DNA of 64,000 nt from Candidatus Zixiibacteriota bacterium. Lineage in GTDB: Bacteria; RBG-13-66-14; B26-G2; WVWN01. The notes under the pieces were generated by a model that ran no database searches, had not been told where the DNA came from, and worked only from the letters and a program-made list of their open reading frames with translations. Positions 8,635 to 16,460 of this stretch are shown here, one piece after another (within the stretch, counting starts at the first letter, position 1; the number at the start of each line of letters is the position of its first letter). The stretch is taken from assembly GCA_030613505.1 (NCBI GenBank), contig JAUWLW010000003.1, forward strand, positions 42,066 to 106,065, in the 5' to 3' direction. Both the position numbers and the translations under genes were made by a program.

Positions 8635-9291
8635 TTAACCGACGGCTAAGAAGGGGTTATGGCTCCGCTCTTCACCCACCGTCGTCGCCGGCCCGTGGCC
8701 GGGTAACACTTCCGTCTTCGCCGGCAACGTAAGGATCTTAGTTTTGACTGAGGATATCAAGGTCCGTTCGTCGCCCCCGCACAGGTCCGTCCGGCCTATC
8801 GAGCCGGCGAAGAGCGCGTCGCCGCTGAATATGAAGCCGCGGCCTACGAGGGAGATACTCCCGGCCGTATGACCCGGCGTGTCTACGACCGTCAAGCCGG
8901 CTTCCGCAACTTCGTCCCCCTCGCGCAACAGGACGTCCGCCGCCGGCGACACGGTGTAATGTTCTTGGAATAGCGCTACGGCCTCCGGGCCTATGATGAG
9001 CGCGTCTTGGCGGTGAAGGGATTCGGCACCCGGGCCGAGGTAGGGCGCGTCCCCTTCACCTATGTATATAGGTACGTCCAACAGCGCCTTGAGACCTTCG
9101 TTGGCACCGGTATGGTCGAGGTGGCCATGGGTATTTATTATTGCCACAGGCTCGAGCTCGAGCGCGCGGAGGTGGCCGGCGATTTCCTCGGCTTCCGCCG
9201 CCGGGTCTATCACGACCGCACGTTTGCCGTCCGACGAGTAAATATAACAATTGGTAGCGACCGGTCCAAGTTGGAGGGTCTCGATAAGCAT
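8635..9291 (-). CDS. MBL-fold metallo-hydrolase (glyoxalase II-like)
   Basis: A 218-residue binuclear-metal hydrolase. Metal ligands are visible: NTHGHLDHTGANEGL (HxHxDH), DTPGHTAGSISLVG, FSGDALFAGSIGRTDLCGG and VLPGHGPATTVGEE. The layout matches the GloB-like subgroup that hydrolyses thioesters such as hydroxyacylglutathione, but the long C-terminal substrate domain of true glyoxalase II is missing. The substrate is therefore open. It is monocistronic. The promoter places the predicted transcription start on or next to the ATG, so the mRNA is probably leaderless. Confidence 0.88.
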   Translation of the reverse strand: MLIETLQLGPVATNCYIYSSDGKRAVVIDPAAEAEEIAGHLRALELEPVAIINTHGHLDHTGANEGLKALLDVPIYIGEGDAPYLGPGAESLHRQDALIIGPEAVALFQEHYTVSPAADVLLREGDEVAEAGLTVVDTPGHTAGSISLVGRGFIFSGDALFAGSIGRTDLCGGDERTLISSVKTKILTLPAKTEVLPGHGPATTVGEERSHNPFLAVG

Positions 9292-9297
9292 GGTCGG

Positions 9298-9326
9298 ATA
9301 TTAATACTGTCGAACATAGTTGTCAA
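9298..9326 (-). promoter_or_regulatory. Promoter giving a probable leaderless mRNA (MBL hydrolase)
   Basis: Minus strand TTGACA (9326-9321), 17-base spacer, TAATAT (9303-9298), then only 6 bases to ATG 9291. The expected initiation distance of about 7 bases puts +1 on the A of the start codon. Confidence 0.7.
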
Positions 9327-9375
9327 GGCAAGCGGTATCGCCGGGCTCCGCATTAGTCCGTTAGTTGACGCCAGC

Positions 9376-9411
9376 GGAAAACTAAAGAGAGAGGCGCGCC
9401 GCCGGCGCGCC
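9376..9411 (-). terminator. Possible terminator hairpin after the O-methyltransferase operon
   Basis: Two copies of GGCGCGCC (9393-9400, 9404-9411) flank a 3-base loop. On the minus strand the stem is followed by a T-rich TCTCTCTTTAGTTTTCC. Each arm is itself palindromic, so alternative folds exist. It lies 40 bases beyond the methyltransferase stop. Confidence 0.5.
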
Positions 9412-9451
9412 ATCGTAGCGTAAGAGACCGATTCCCCTATCCCGTTGGCAG

Positions 9452-10054
9452 CTACCCCATAACCCCCTTGACCGTCCACGAAAGGCCGTTGCCGATTTCG
9501 AGCACCGTCGTCGCCGCGTCGGCGCGCGAGTGAAGCCAATCCAAGAAGGGCGCCGCCTCGTCGGCGTGGGAGAGGACGTTGTCGGCCACCAGCGACGCGC
9601 CGGCCGCGAGCCGGGGCCAGAGGAGCTCGCCGTACGCCGCGTACTCGTCCTTCTCGCCGTCGACGAAGGCGAGGTCGAACGGCCCGTCGAGCGTGGTTAA
9701 CGTCTCTCGCGCGTCCCCCACCTTTATATTGACGAGGTCCGCTACCCCCGCCGACTTTAAATGGTCGGCCGCTACGTCAACTATAACGGGATTCCTCTCC
9801 ACCGTCACGAGGGAGCCACCCGTCGACGCGCACGCCCGCGCCAACCACAACGCCGAATAACCCGCGCTGGTACCTATTTCCACTATGCGTTGCGCGCGCG
9901 TCGCAAGCGCCAGCAGGAAAATAAATTCGGCGGAAGCGGGGTGGAGCGCGCGGAAGCGCTGCTCGGGCGGTAGCCCCGCACGCCGCTGGCGCCCGTCCTC
10001 GAGGCGGATCGCGGCCTCGACTAAACGCCACGCGTCCAGGTCGAAGTTCGGCAT
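9452..10054 (-). CDS. Class I SAM-dependent O-methyltransferase
   Basis: Resembles the caffeoyl-CoA/catechol O-methyltransferase family. Motif I is RIVEIGTSAGYSALWLAR, motif II LVTVERNPVIVDVA, and the metal-binding region reads LAFVDGEKDEYAAYGELLWP followed by VADNVLSHAD. The two Asp and the Asn in these segments correspond to the divalent-metal ligands of the family. At 200 residues it is the normal compact size. It starts 2 bases after the stop of the TonB-like gene. The substrate is unknown; no phenylpropanoid or flavonoid context is present. Confidence 0.85.
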   Translation of the reverse strand: MPNFDLDAWRLVEAAIRLEDGRQRRAGLPPEQRFRALHPASAEFIFLLALATRAQRIVEIGTSAGYSALWLARACASTGGSLVTVERNPVIVDVAADHLKSAGVADLVNIKVGDARETLTTLDGPFDLAFVDGEKDEYAAYGELLWPRLAAGASLVADNVLSHADEAAPFLDWLHSRADAATTVLEIGNGLSWTVKGVMG

Positions 10055-10056
10055 GG

Positions 10057-10467
10057 CTACTTCTCTATCTCGGCATCAACGCCGTAAAGGTCCCGCGCCG
10101 GATCAAACTCGAGGTCGAAGCCAAGCTCCATACTCCACGTCGAGCCAGGCATTTCCCACGTAAGGATCTCTTTGCGTATCGCCTCGGCGAAAGCAGCGTC
10201 GCCTATGGTATCGCTTTCGATCTCGACCGCGGTCACCGCACCGTCCGCGGCTATCGTCAGGTTAGGATGGAGCGTCCCGGCCGGGCCGTCCGCGCCGAAG
10301 TGCGATAGGTATATCTGCTTCAGCCGCGGTTGCTTCTGCGCCAGGAGGACCGCGAGCTCCACCGTCCATGAAAGCGCCCCGGTCAAAGCGTCCAACAGGC
10401 CGGCCGCGGCGGGGGCGACGACCGCCGCGATTAATAACGCCGTTAAAAGCATTCTCGCTTTAGCCAT
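10057..10467 (-). CDS. Exported AgmX/TonB-C-terminal-like domain protein
   Basis: A 136-residue protein with a signal peptide (MAKARMLLTALLIAAVVAPAA). It continues into one globular domain, IYLSHFGADGPAGTLHPNLTI through AEAIRKEILTWEMP. That segment has the strand-helix-strand pattern of AgmX/PglI and TonB C-terminal domains, including an 'x-G-x-V-x-x-V-E-I' strand. ATG 10467 is chosen because it begins a signal peptide and has AAAGG upstream; it overlaps the preceding methyltransferase by 8 bases. It lacks a TonB transmembrane helix plus Pro-rich spacer, so it is not a canonical TonB. Confidence 0.6.
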   Translation of the reverse strand: MAKARMLLTALLIAAVVAPAAAGLLDALTGALSWTVELAVLLAQKQPRLKQIYLSHFGADGPAGTLHPNLTIAADGAVTAVEIESDTIGDAAFAEAIRKEILTWEMPGSTWSMELGFDLEFDPARDLYGVDAEIEK

Positions 10468-11119
10468 AAGTAGCCTTTCTCCCGCGCAGCGCGAAATGCG
10501 GATGCGGGTAACCACGGGTTAAATCGAACGTCTCCACGGCCAGGCCGGCTCCCTCCATCGCGACGCGGTAGTCGCCGCCGGAGCGCAGGAAGATACCGGC
10601 GCCTTTCGTCAGGCCGAAGACGCGCACCGCGAGCCACTCCTGAAGGTAACACCAACGCCGCTTCCAAACCGGTCGGTCCGTCATCTCTTTGATTATTAGA
10701 CACCCGCCCGGGCGCAGCCTGCTTGCCGCGAGGCGGATAAGCTCGTCCTGACGACTCGCGGGGAGAAGGTACAACATGTCCACGACGGCGACGGCGTCGA
10801 AGGGGCCGCGGTTCTCCGCGTACGCCTGCGCGTCGTCGAGCACGAATATTATGCCGGCCCGCCCGCGAACCGTTTTAAGGGCCGCCGTGATTTTATTGTC
10901 GTCGGCGTCGACGCCCACGACATCCAGCTCCGGCCGGCGCGCCTTCAGGACGTTGGCGAAGACGCCGGCCGAACAGCCGAGCTCGACGACGCTCGCGACG
11001 TCCTGCGGCACAAGCGCGGCGACCTTCTCGAGCGGCGCCGCAGCATACCGCACCCGCGCGTAAAGGCGGTCGCGCAAGGAAAGGTCGGCGTAGAGAGATG
11101 CGATATCCGCGTACGGCAT
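10460..11119 (-). CDS. Class I SAM-dependent methyltransferase
   Basis: Motif I is VASVVELGCSAGVFANVLKA, followed by LDVVGVDADDNKI, DAVAVVDMLYLLP and RLRPGGCLIIKEMTDRP, a Rossmann methyltransferase of the UbiE/methyltransf_11 type. The C-terminal third contains a hydrophobic surface helix region (WLAVRVFGLTKGAGIFLRSG), suggesting membrane association or a lipid substrate. 219 residues. Downstream genes overlap or abut it. The family reveals the cofactor but not the acceptor; the adjacent glycosyltransferases are compatible with a lipid or polysaccharide role. Confidence 0.83.
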   Translation of the reverse strand: MPYADIASLYADLSLRDRLYARVRYAAAPLEKVAALVPQDVASVVELGCSAGVFANVLKARRPELDVVGVDADDNKITAALKTVRGRAGIIFVLDDAQAYAENRGPFDAVAVVDMLYLLPASRQDELIRLAASRLRPGGCLIIKEMTDRPVWKRRWCYLQEWLAVRVFGLTKGAGIFLRSGGDYRVAMEGAGLAVETFDLTRGYPHPHFALRGRKATYG

Positions 11120-11148
11120 CGTCGGCCGGGCCTTCCCGACCGCCCTCC

Positions 11149-11177
11149 CGATAACATACCGGCGGCCCGGGTGTCAA
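11149..11177 (-). promoter_or_regulatory. Possible promoter for the methyltransferase operon
   Basis: Minus strand TTGACA (11177-11172) with a 17-base spacer to TTATCG (11154-11149). The -35 is perfect, the -10 is poor. It directly follows a terminator for the upstream glycosyltransferase genes. Confidence 0.4.
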
Positions 11178-11178
11178 T

Positions 11179-11205
11179 AAATTAAAAGGGCCGGCGAACC
11201 GGCCC
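11179..11205 (-). terminator. Rho-independent terminator after the GT2 pair
   Basis: Minus strand GGGCCGG, TTCG tetraloop, CCGGCCC, then TTTTAATTT. It sits about 60 bases past the stop of the glycosyltransferase gene at 11264. Confidence 0.82.
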
Positions 11206-11263
11206 CCGTAGAAAACGTATATTAATGGTAAGCGGCGCGGGACCGGGCGCGAGTATCCTAAAA

Positions 11264-12016
11264 CTACTCCGGGATACGAGGTTCCGGCTTCTCGTCGGCG
11301 ATGGGCAGCCCGACGCGCCACGCCCCGAACAGTTTTTTAAACCGCCGGGCGAACAAGAAAAGGAAGTTCCTCGAGCCGTCCCGCCACAGCGATAGTTTGG
11401 ATTCGCCCCGCCGCTTGACGTAGTGGAAATGAACCGGGACCTCGCGGACGCGGAGGCGACGGCGTTTCTCGAAGACCTCGAGCTTCAGCTCCTCCGAGAA
11501 AGCCATACCGTCGGACGTCACGTTCACCTGCCCGAGCAAGTCGCGCTTAAAACACCACATCCCGGATTGCGAGTCCCGGATTCGGAACCAATACAAAAGG
11601 ACGATGGTTAGGTTAAAGATGCGGTTGCCGAGGTACCGCAGAATATAATCGAAGTTCTCCTGCCAGTCGGCGGCGATGCGCCAGGCGCTGATGAAATCCA
11701 ACTCGTCGGCGACGAGTACGTCTACAAGATAAGGGATAACGTTGACGGGGTACGTCGCGTCGCCGTCCAACGTGCAAATTACGTCCCCCGTCGCCTGCGA
11801 CAGACCGGACTTGTACGCACGGCCGTAACCCGGGCGCACCTCGAATACCACCTTGGCGCCCCCCTCCCGCGCCACCGCGCCGGTCCGGTCGCTCGAGTTG
11901 TTATCCACCACGATGACCTCGTCGACGAAGGACGGCATCTGTCGCAAACATTCGGCGACGCCCTCTTCCTCGTTGTAGCAGGGCATTACTACCGTAATTT
12001 TTAAGCCGTGGCGCAT
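11264..12016 (-). CDS. GT2 glycosyltransferase, dolichyl/polyprenyl-phosphate mannosyltransferase-like
   Basis: A cytoplasmic-face GT-A transferase using a nucleotide sugar. The start reads ITVVMPCYNEEEGVAECL, then VDEVIVVDNNSSDRTGAVA and GYGRAYKSGLSQATGDVICT ending in the LDGDATYP metal site (DxD as DGD). GMAFSEELKLEVF gives the acid region. The ending HFHYVKRRGESKLSLWRDGSRN is typical of the DPM1-like branch that charges polyprenyl phosphate. A hydrophobic segment, LGNRIFNLTIVLLYWF, lies mid-protein. 250 residues; it starts 18 bases after the second GT2 gene. Donor and acceptor are inferred only at family level. Confidence 0.88.
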   Translation of the reverse strand: MRHGLKITVVMPCYNEEEGVAECLRQMPSFVDEVIVVDNNSSDRTGAVAREGGAKVVFEVRPGYGRAYKSGLSQATGDVICTLDGDATYPVNVIPYLVDVLVADELDFISAWRIAADWQENFDYILRYLGNRIFNLTIVLLYWFRIRDSQSGMWCFKRDLLGQVNVTSDGMAFSEELKLEVFEKRRRLRVREVPVHFHYVKRRGESKLSLWRDGSRNFLFLFARRFKKLFGAWRVGLPIADEKPEPRIPE

Positions 12017-12034
12017 AACAGAGCGAACCTTAAC

Positions 12035-13036
12035 TCAATATCGTCTTTGGAGCAAGAAATAACTCGCCGTTCCCCACGCGCCGCCGGCGAAGCTAAAGGC
12101 GAGCTCGAGCGGAAGGAACGCCAACGCGCCCAGCGCCATAACGGCGCCGCGCCGCGCCAGGAAAGCCAGCCACCGGAAGTTCAAAGCGTAGACGGCGACG
12201 AGCGTCGCCGCCGCGCCCAGCGCGGCCCACTCCCAAACGAACGGCGCCAGCGCCGCCCATAAAAGAAATAGCCCCGGCGCCGGCAACGACAATATAAACG
12301 ACGTCGGCACCGACGTCCGGTTGCCCCCCGCGCCGCGACGCCTCCCCATCCGCAATATGCACCGCGCGAGGGCCGCGCCCCGCCGGACCGCGGTCGTCAA
12401 CGCGCCCACCGTGCTATATAACTTCCGGTGTTCAACTTCGATATCCTTGTCCAGGAAAACCCGGACACCGCGCGCGGCCAGCGTTCGCCCGAAAGCGGTA
12501 TCTTCCACCGACGGTTTTTTGTAACCTTCGTCCATACCCTCGGCCACCAGGAATACGTCTCTCTTAATTGACGCGCAACTTGTATAGAACAAGTCCACCC
12601 GCGCCGGCAATTGTAGATACGTGAAGCGCATCCAAAGGTTTTTATATTTACTGGCGAAATCAGGCAACGTCGGCAGCTCGGCCTCCACGCCCACGACGGC
12701 GTCGACGCCGTCGCCGTATGCGGCCGCGAGCTTTTCGAATATGTCGGCGGGGACGAAGACGTCGGCGTCGACGAATAGAAGGACGTCGTTACGAGCGGCA
12801 CGCGCGCCGGCGTTGCGCGCCGCCGCGGGGCCCGGGCCGCCGTCGTTAGGTACGACGCGAAGCCTATCGCTCTCCGGCAAGGCCGCTAACAAGCCGTCGG
12901 TAACGCGGTCGTCGACGACGACAACCTCGCCCGGCGGGGGCTTTGCCGCGAGAGCGGTCCGTGCGGCCGCCGCGGCCAGCGCGGCGCCGTTCCCTACCGG
13001 CATAACGACGGATATATCGGAAGGGTCGTACGTCAT
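12035..13036 (-). CDS. GT2 glycosyltransferase with C-terminal membrane helices
   Basis: The N-terminal GT-A domain shows ISVVMPVGNGAALAAAA, GEVVVVDDRVTDGLL, GPAAARNAGARAARNDVLLF and the DxD motif FVDADVF, then KKPSVEDTAFGRTLAARG carrying the catalytic acid. After residue 240 three to four hydrophobic helices follow (FILSLPAPGLFLLWAALAPF, LGAAATLVAVYALNF, AVMALGALAFLPLELAFSF), anchoring it in the inner membrane. The opening is compressed relative to typical GT2 (MPVGNG rather than P-x-Y-N). First gene of the pair, so both probably act on the same glycan or glycolipid. Confidence 0.83.
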   Translation of the reverse strand: MTYDPSDISVVMPVGNGAALAAAAARTALAAKPPPGEVVVVDDRVTDGLLAALPESDRLRVVPNDGGPGPAAARNAGARAARNDVLLFVDADVFVPADIFEKLAAAYGDGVDAVVGVEAELPTLPDFASKYKNLWMRFTYLQLPARVDLFYTSCASIKRDVFLVAEGMDEGYKKPSVEDTAFGRTLAARGVRVFLDKDIEVEHRKLYSTVGALTTAVRRGAALARCILRMGRRRGAGGNRTSVPTSFILSLPAPGLFLLWAALAPFVWEWAALGAAATLVAVYALNFRWLAFLARRGAVMALGALAFLPLELAFSFAGGAWGTASYFLLQRRY

Positions 13037-13107
13037 TCGTGATAACGCCCGCAGCCGGGCGGTTCCTCGGTGGCCCTCTCCCCACTATCGCGACGTTCGC
13101 AGGATAC

Positions 13108-13136
13108 TTCAGCTTACGTCGATTTCGTGCTAAACT
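13108..13136 (+). promoter_or_regulatory. Possible promoter for the AroE-like gene
   Basis: TTCAGC (13108-13113), 17 bases, TAAACT (13131-13136), 21 bases before ATG 13158. No ribosome-binding sequence lies between. Confidence 0.42.
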
Positions 13137-13157
13137 AGCGCGGCCTTCTCGCCTACT

Positions 13158-13985
13158 ATGTTCGAAGCCCCCAAAATATACGCGCTCTTCGGCGGCGCCG
13201 CCAACAACTCGCTCTATCCCGCGACGCTTAATGCGGCTTTCGCCGCCGCTGGGTTGAAATGGCCGTACGTGCCGTTCCGGGCCGACGGCGAAACGCTGGC
13301 CGGGTTGTTCGCGCGGTTGGAAGCCGACGGGTTGGCCGGCGCCAACTTCATATACCCGTGCGAGGAGGCCGCCGTCGCCCTATGCACCGAACTTTCGGTC
13401 GAGGCGGCCGCGCTGGCCGCGGTCGACACCGTCCGTTGCACGCCGGGCGTCGTAGAAGGTTTCAAACTAGACGTCTACGCCTTCGCGCGTTCGCTGGACG
13501 AATTGAAGGCCGAAGTCGCCGGCAAGCCGGTATTAGTCTTGGGCGCCGGGCCCGCAGGCCGCGCTTGCGGCCTCGCGCTCGAGCGGGCGGGCGCCGCCGT
13601 CGCGTACGCCGTCCCGGACGTAACGCGGCCGCGGCCGGGAGTCTCGACCCAGGCCACGGTTATCAGGATGGAAGACGCGTCGGCCTTTATGGCCAATAAA
13701 AAGCCGGTTGCCCTTATTAATACCGCCCCTCCGGCGTCGGCTTCTGACGCACCTTCCCTTAGCTACGCCGCGATACCAAGCAATTGCTTCGTATACGACC
13801 TATCGTGCTTCGCGCGGACGCCCTTGCTCGACGCCGCGGCCGCGCGCGGTTTGCGCCACGCCGACGGCCTATTAATGCTCCTCCATAAAAGCGGCCGCGC
13901 CTTTGAACTATGGACGGGAGGCGAGGCCCGGTTCGACGTTATGCGCCGCGCCGCCGCGGCAGAAATCGCCAAGCGCGACACTTAG
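13158..13985 (+). CDS. Shikimate dehydrogenase family protein lacking the catalytic lysine
   Basis: 275 residues with overall AroE organisation: an N-terminal substrate domain (YALFGGAANNSLYPATLNAA), a Rossmann domain (GKPVLVLGAGPAGRACGLAL) and the C-terminal HADGLLMLLHKSGRAFELWTG signature. Key positions differ. The usual N-V-T-x-P-x-K is NFIYPCEE, replacing the catalytic Lys by Glu. The usual N-T-D is KLD, keeping the Asp. The S-L-S-P substrate loop reads NSLYP. Either it acts on another substrate or it is a degenerate or regulatory homologue. It faces aroK convergently with an 8-base gap, so a shikimate-pathway link is plausible. ATG 13158 has no Shine-Dalgarno. Confidence 0.72.
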   Translation: MFEAPKIYALFGGAANNSLYPATLNAAFAAAGLKWPYVPFRADGETLAGLFARLEADGLAGANFIYPCEEAAVALCTELSVEAAALAAVDTVRCTPGVVEGFKLDVYAFARSLDELKAEVAGKPVLVLGAGPAGRACGLALERAGAAVAYAVPDVTRPRPGVSTQATVIRMEDASAFMANKKPVALINTAPPASASDAPSLSYAAIPSNCFVYDLSCFARTPLLDAAAARGLRHADGLLMLLHKSGRAFELWTGGEARFDVMRRAAAAEIAKRDT

Positions 13986-13993
13986 AGCGACAA

Positions 13994-14518
13994 CTATTCG
14001 CTCGTCACGCCCACCGATTTAATAATACGATCAACGACTTCCGCCGGCATAAGTTCGTCGGTTTTTATTTGGAGCGGTACTTTGTCGTATACGGGCCGGC
14101 GCTCCGCCTTAAGCTCCCTGATGCGGCGAAGCGGGTCCGCGCTCTGGAGCAGCGCCCGCGGCTCCTCGCCCTCGAGCCGTTTTTGAATGGTTTCGGGATT
14201 AGCGCGCAAAGCCACCACCGCGCGGGATTCCTCGAACAAGCGACAATTTTTATCGTCGAGGATGGCGCCGCCGCCGGCGGCGACGACTAGACCCTGCTGC
14301 GACGTTAACTCGGCTACGAGCAGGTTCTCTTCGTCGCGGTATCGGCCTTCGCCGTAGCGGGCGAAGATGCCGGGGATGGATTCCCCCAGCCGTTCGGCGA
14401 TGACGGCATCCATATCGACGAAGCGCCGCCTGAGCCGCCCCGCCAGTAACTTGCCGACGGCCGTCTTTCCGGTCCCGGAGAAACCCACCAGGTAGACATT
14501 ATCTTCGGGAGTTATCAT
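13994..14518 (-). CDS. aroK: Shikimate kinase
   Basis: Phosphorylates shikimate at O3 in the chorismate pathway. P-loop NVYLVGFSGTGKTAVGKLLA, then RRFVDMDAVIAERLGESIP (shikimate-binding DxD), ARYGEGRYRDEENLL, and VVAAGGGAILDDKNCRLF with the GGG shikimate loop. The lid reads RLEGEEPRALLQ, followed by RRPVYDKV, all as expected. ATG 14518 has GGAG 8 bases upstream and gives 174 residues, the family size; the frame extends to 14551 but without an SD. Confidence 0.95.
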   Translation of the reverse strand: MITPEDNVYLVGFSGTGKTAVGKLLAGRLRRRFVDMDAVIAERLGESIPGIFARYGEGRYRDEENLLVAELTSQQGLVVAAGGGAILDDKNCRLFEESRAVVALRANPETIQKRLEGEEPRALLQSADPLRRIRELKAERRPVYDKVPLQIKTDELMPAEVVDRIIKSVGVTSE

Positions 14519-14623
14519 CCGACGTCTCCAGATACCCGGCGAGGTTACCATACCGCGGCGACGGGTGTCAACTCCGCGACGAAGGCGTACTTTCGCCCGC
14601 GGAGGGCACTCGTCAACGGGCGC

Positions 14624-14652
14624 TTGCCGCGGCGCCGCCGTTGTGGTATTAT
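14624..14652 (+). promoter_or_regulatory. Promoter for prfB
   Basis: TTGCCG (14624-14629), 17-base spacer, TATTAT (14647-14652); ATG 14680 follows with ACGGAG as ribosome-binding site. Confidence 0.55.
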
Positions 14653-14679
14653 TCTTTAAATAACCACGGAGATTCGACG

Positions 14680-15793
14680 ATGGAAGACTTAAGCGAACTC
14701 GAGCAACAGCTGGATAAACTTACCCGCGCGGTGGACGACGTCCGGGACGGCCTTTGACCCGGAAAACACCGCCAACCGTATCGTCGACCTTGAGGAAAAG
14801 GCCGGCGCTCCGGACCTTTGGGGAAACCGCGACCGGGCCCAGGCGTTACTCGCCGAGCTGAGCCGTCTTAAAAAACGGGCCGAAGCGCTTGCCGCGGCCG
14901 AAAAGAAGCTTGAGGATTTGGGCGTCTTCTACCAACTCTGCCTCGAGGAACAAGCCGCATGCGCCGACTTCGCCTGCGAGCTCTCGGCTCTGGATGCAGA
15001 GGTCGAGCGCCTGTCTTTGTTGACCTTCCTGGGAGGGCCGTACGACGCTTCCGACGCCATCGTGGAGGTCAAACCCGGCGCGGGCGGCGTGGACGCCTCC
15101 GATTGGGCCGAGATGCTCTTTAGGATGTACCTCAAGTGGTGCGAGGCACGGGGGTATCAATGCGACGTCCTGGCGGCCGAGGTCGCCGAAGAAGCCGGCG
15201 TACGGCTCACTATGTTCGAAGCCCGCGGCGATTACGCGTACGGCAACCTGAGCTGCGAGGCCGGCGTCCACCGCCTGGTGCGGATATCACCCTTCGACCA
15301 AAAAGGCCGCCGCCATACCTCGTTCGCCAACGTCGCCGTGTGGCCCAAACTCGACGAGAAGGTGCAGGTGGAGATAGACGAGAGCAACCTCAAGGTAGAC
15401 ACGTTCCGCTCGTCGGGGCCCGGCGGCCAGCACGTGAACGTTACGGACTCGGCGGTGCGCATGACCCACCTCCCCACCGGCATCGTCGTATGTTGCCAGG
15501 CCGAACGTTCGCAACACCTTAACCGCCTCCGGGCGCTGGAGGTATTGCGCGCGAAATTACACCAATTAAAAGAGGACGAGCGACGGGCTCGCGTCGAAGA
15601 CCTCAAGGGGCCCAAACGCGACATCGCGTGGGGGAACCAAATACGCTCTTACGTCCTCTTCCCGTACCAGCTGGTCAAAGACTTGCGGACGGGATACGAG
15701 ACGAGCGACGTCGACGGCGTCCTCGACGGCGGCCTTGACGAATTGATCGCCGCGGCGCTAAAGTGGCGCGGCAAGAAGGGGGGCCGGAATTAA
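14680..15793 (+). CDS. prfB: Peptide chain release factor 2 (programmed +1 frameshift)
   Basis: RF2 recognises UAA and UGA. Translation from ATG 14680 reaches CTT TGA at codons 25-26. Skipping the T at 14755 continues as GAC CCG GAA and stays open to 15793, giving about 370 residues, the RF2 length. The codon-recognition loop reads RISPFDQKGRRHTSFAN (SPF tripeptide) and the catalytic loop SSGPGGQHVNVTDSAVRMTH (GGQ). The Shine-Dalgarno-like stimulator before the slip site (CGGGACGG) is weaker than the classical AGGGGG. The stop overlaps the next start (TAATGG). Presence of RF2 with this site shows TGA is a normal stop here. Confidence 0.96.
14749..14758 (+). promoter_or_regulatory. prfB autoregulatory frameshift site (CTT TGA C)
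   Basis: CTTTGAC at 14752-14758. Slow termination at TGA when RF2 is scarce lets the ribosome slip +1 from CTT to TTT and read GAC. A purine-rich CGGGACGG immediately upstream could act as the internal anti-SD pairing site. Confidence 0.9.
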
Positions 15794-16413
15794 TGGTCGA
15801 AAAGTTTCTTAAAGCGGCATTAAGCCGCCCGGTTGGAGCCGTTACTGCTTTATTGGTAATAAGCGCCACGGCCGCCGGTAGCGAAGAACTCGTCGTCCCC
15901 GCGTACCCGGCGGACGTTCGCGACAAACCGTTCGAGGTCAACGTCGTGACGTGCGGCGCCCTCGACGCCGGCAAACTCGCCGTTTGTAAGGTTATATACA
16001 ACGACGGCGCATCCGCCTTCGCAGACGCCGCTTCGGCCGCGTTCGAAAAATGTACCTTCGACGCCGGCCGCGACCGCGCGACTGTTTGGTTCGTCTTCCG
16101 CCTGATGCGGGATACGAAAGCGGTAGACGCCTCGCGCGACCCGGAACGCGAATTCGACGCGGCGCCGGAGTTGGTCGAATACGTAGCACCCACCTTCCCG
16201 CCCGGCGCGCCGTCGCTGACGACGGAAGTAGCGCTGTACCTATTCATCGGCCCCGACGGCGGCGTCTGGTACGCCGAACAAGCCGGCGACGGCGCCGATA
16301 CCCTTTACGTCGAACGCGCCCTCGCCGCGGCGCGTAAGTTTAAATTCGAGCCGGCGGTCGTTGGCGGTGAACCTACGGCGACGTGGTACTCGTTCGTATT
16401 AGAATTCAAATAA
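15793..16413 (+). CDS. Exported TonB-like C-terminal domain protein
   Basis: About 206 residues from ATG 15793, which overlaps the prfB stop by one base. The N-terminal hydrophobic segment (AVTALLVISATAAGSEE) is a signal peptide or single anchor. Two repeats of a strand-helix-strand unit follow. The second, EVALYLFIGPDGGVWYAEQA then ERALAAARKFKFEPAVVGGE, has the TonB-C pattern of a 'x-D-G-x-V' turn and 'A-A-x-x-W/F-x-F-x-P-A'. There is no Pro-rich spacer, so it is not a standard energy transducer. The gene after the next one boundary encodes a related domain, and the two may act together. Confidence 0.6.
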   Translation: MVEKFLKAALSRPVGAVTALLVISATAAGSEELVVPAYPADVRDKPFEVNVVTCGALDAGKLAVCKVIYNDGASAFADAASAAFEKCTFDAGRDRATVWFVFRLMRDTKAVDASRDPEREFDAAPELVEYVAPTFPPGAPSLTTEVALYLFIGPDGGVWYAEQAGDGADTLYVERALAAARKFKFEPAVVGGEPTATWYSFVLEFK

Positions 16414-16460
16414 AACGGCTCAAGGCCGAAGCCGTACAAAGGGCAAAAGGGGTTAGCATA

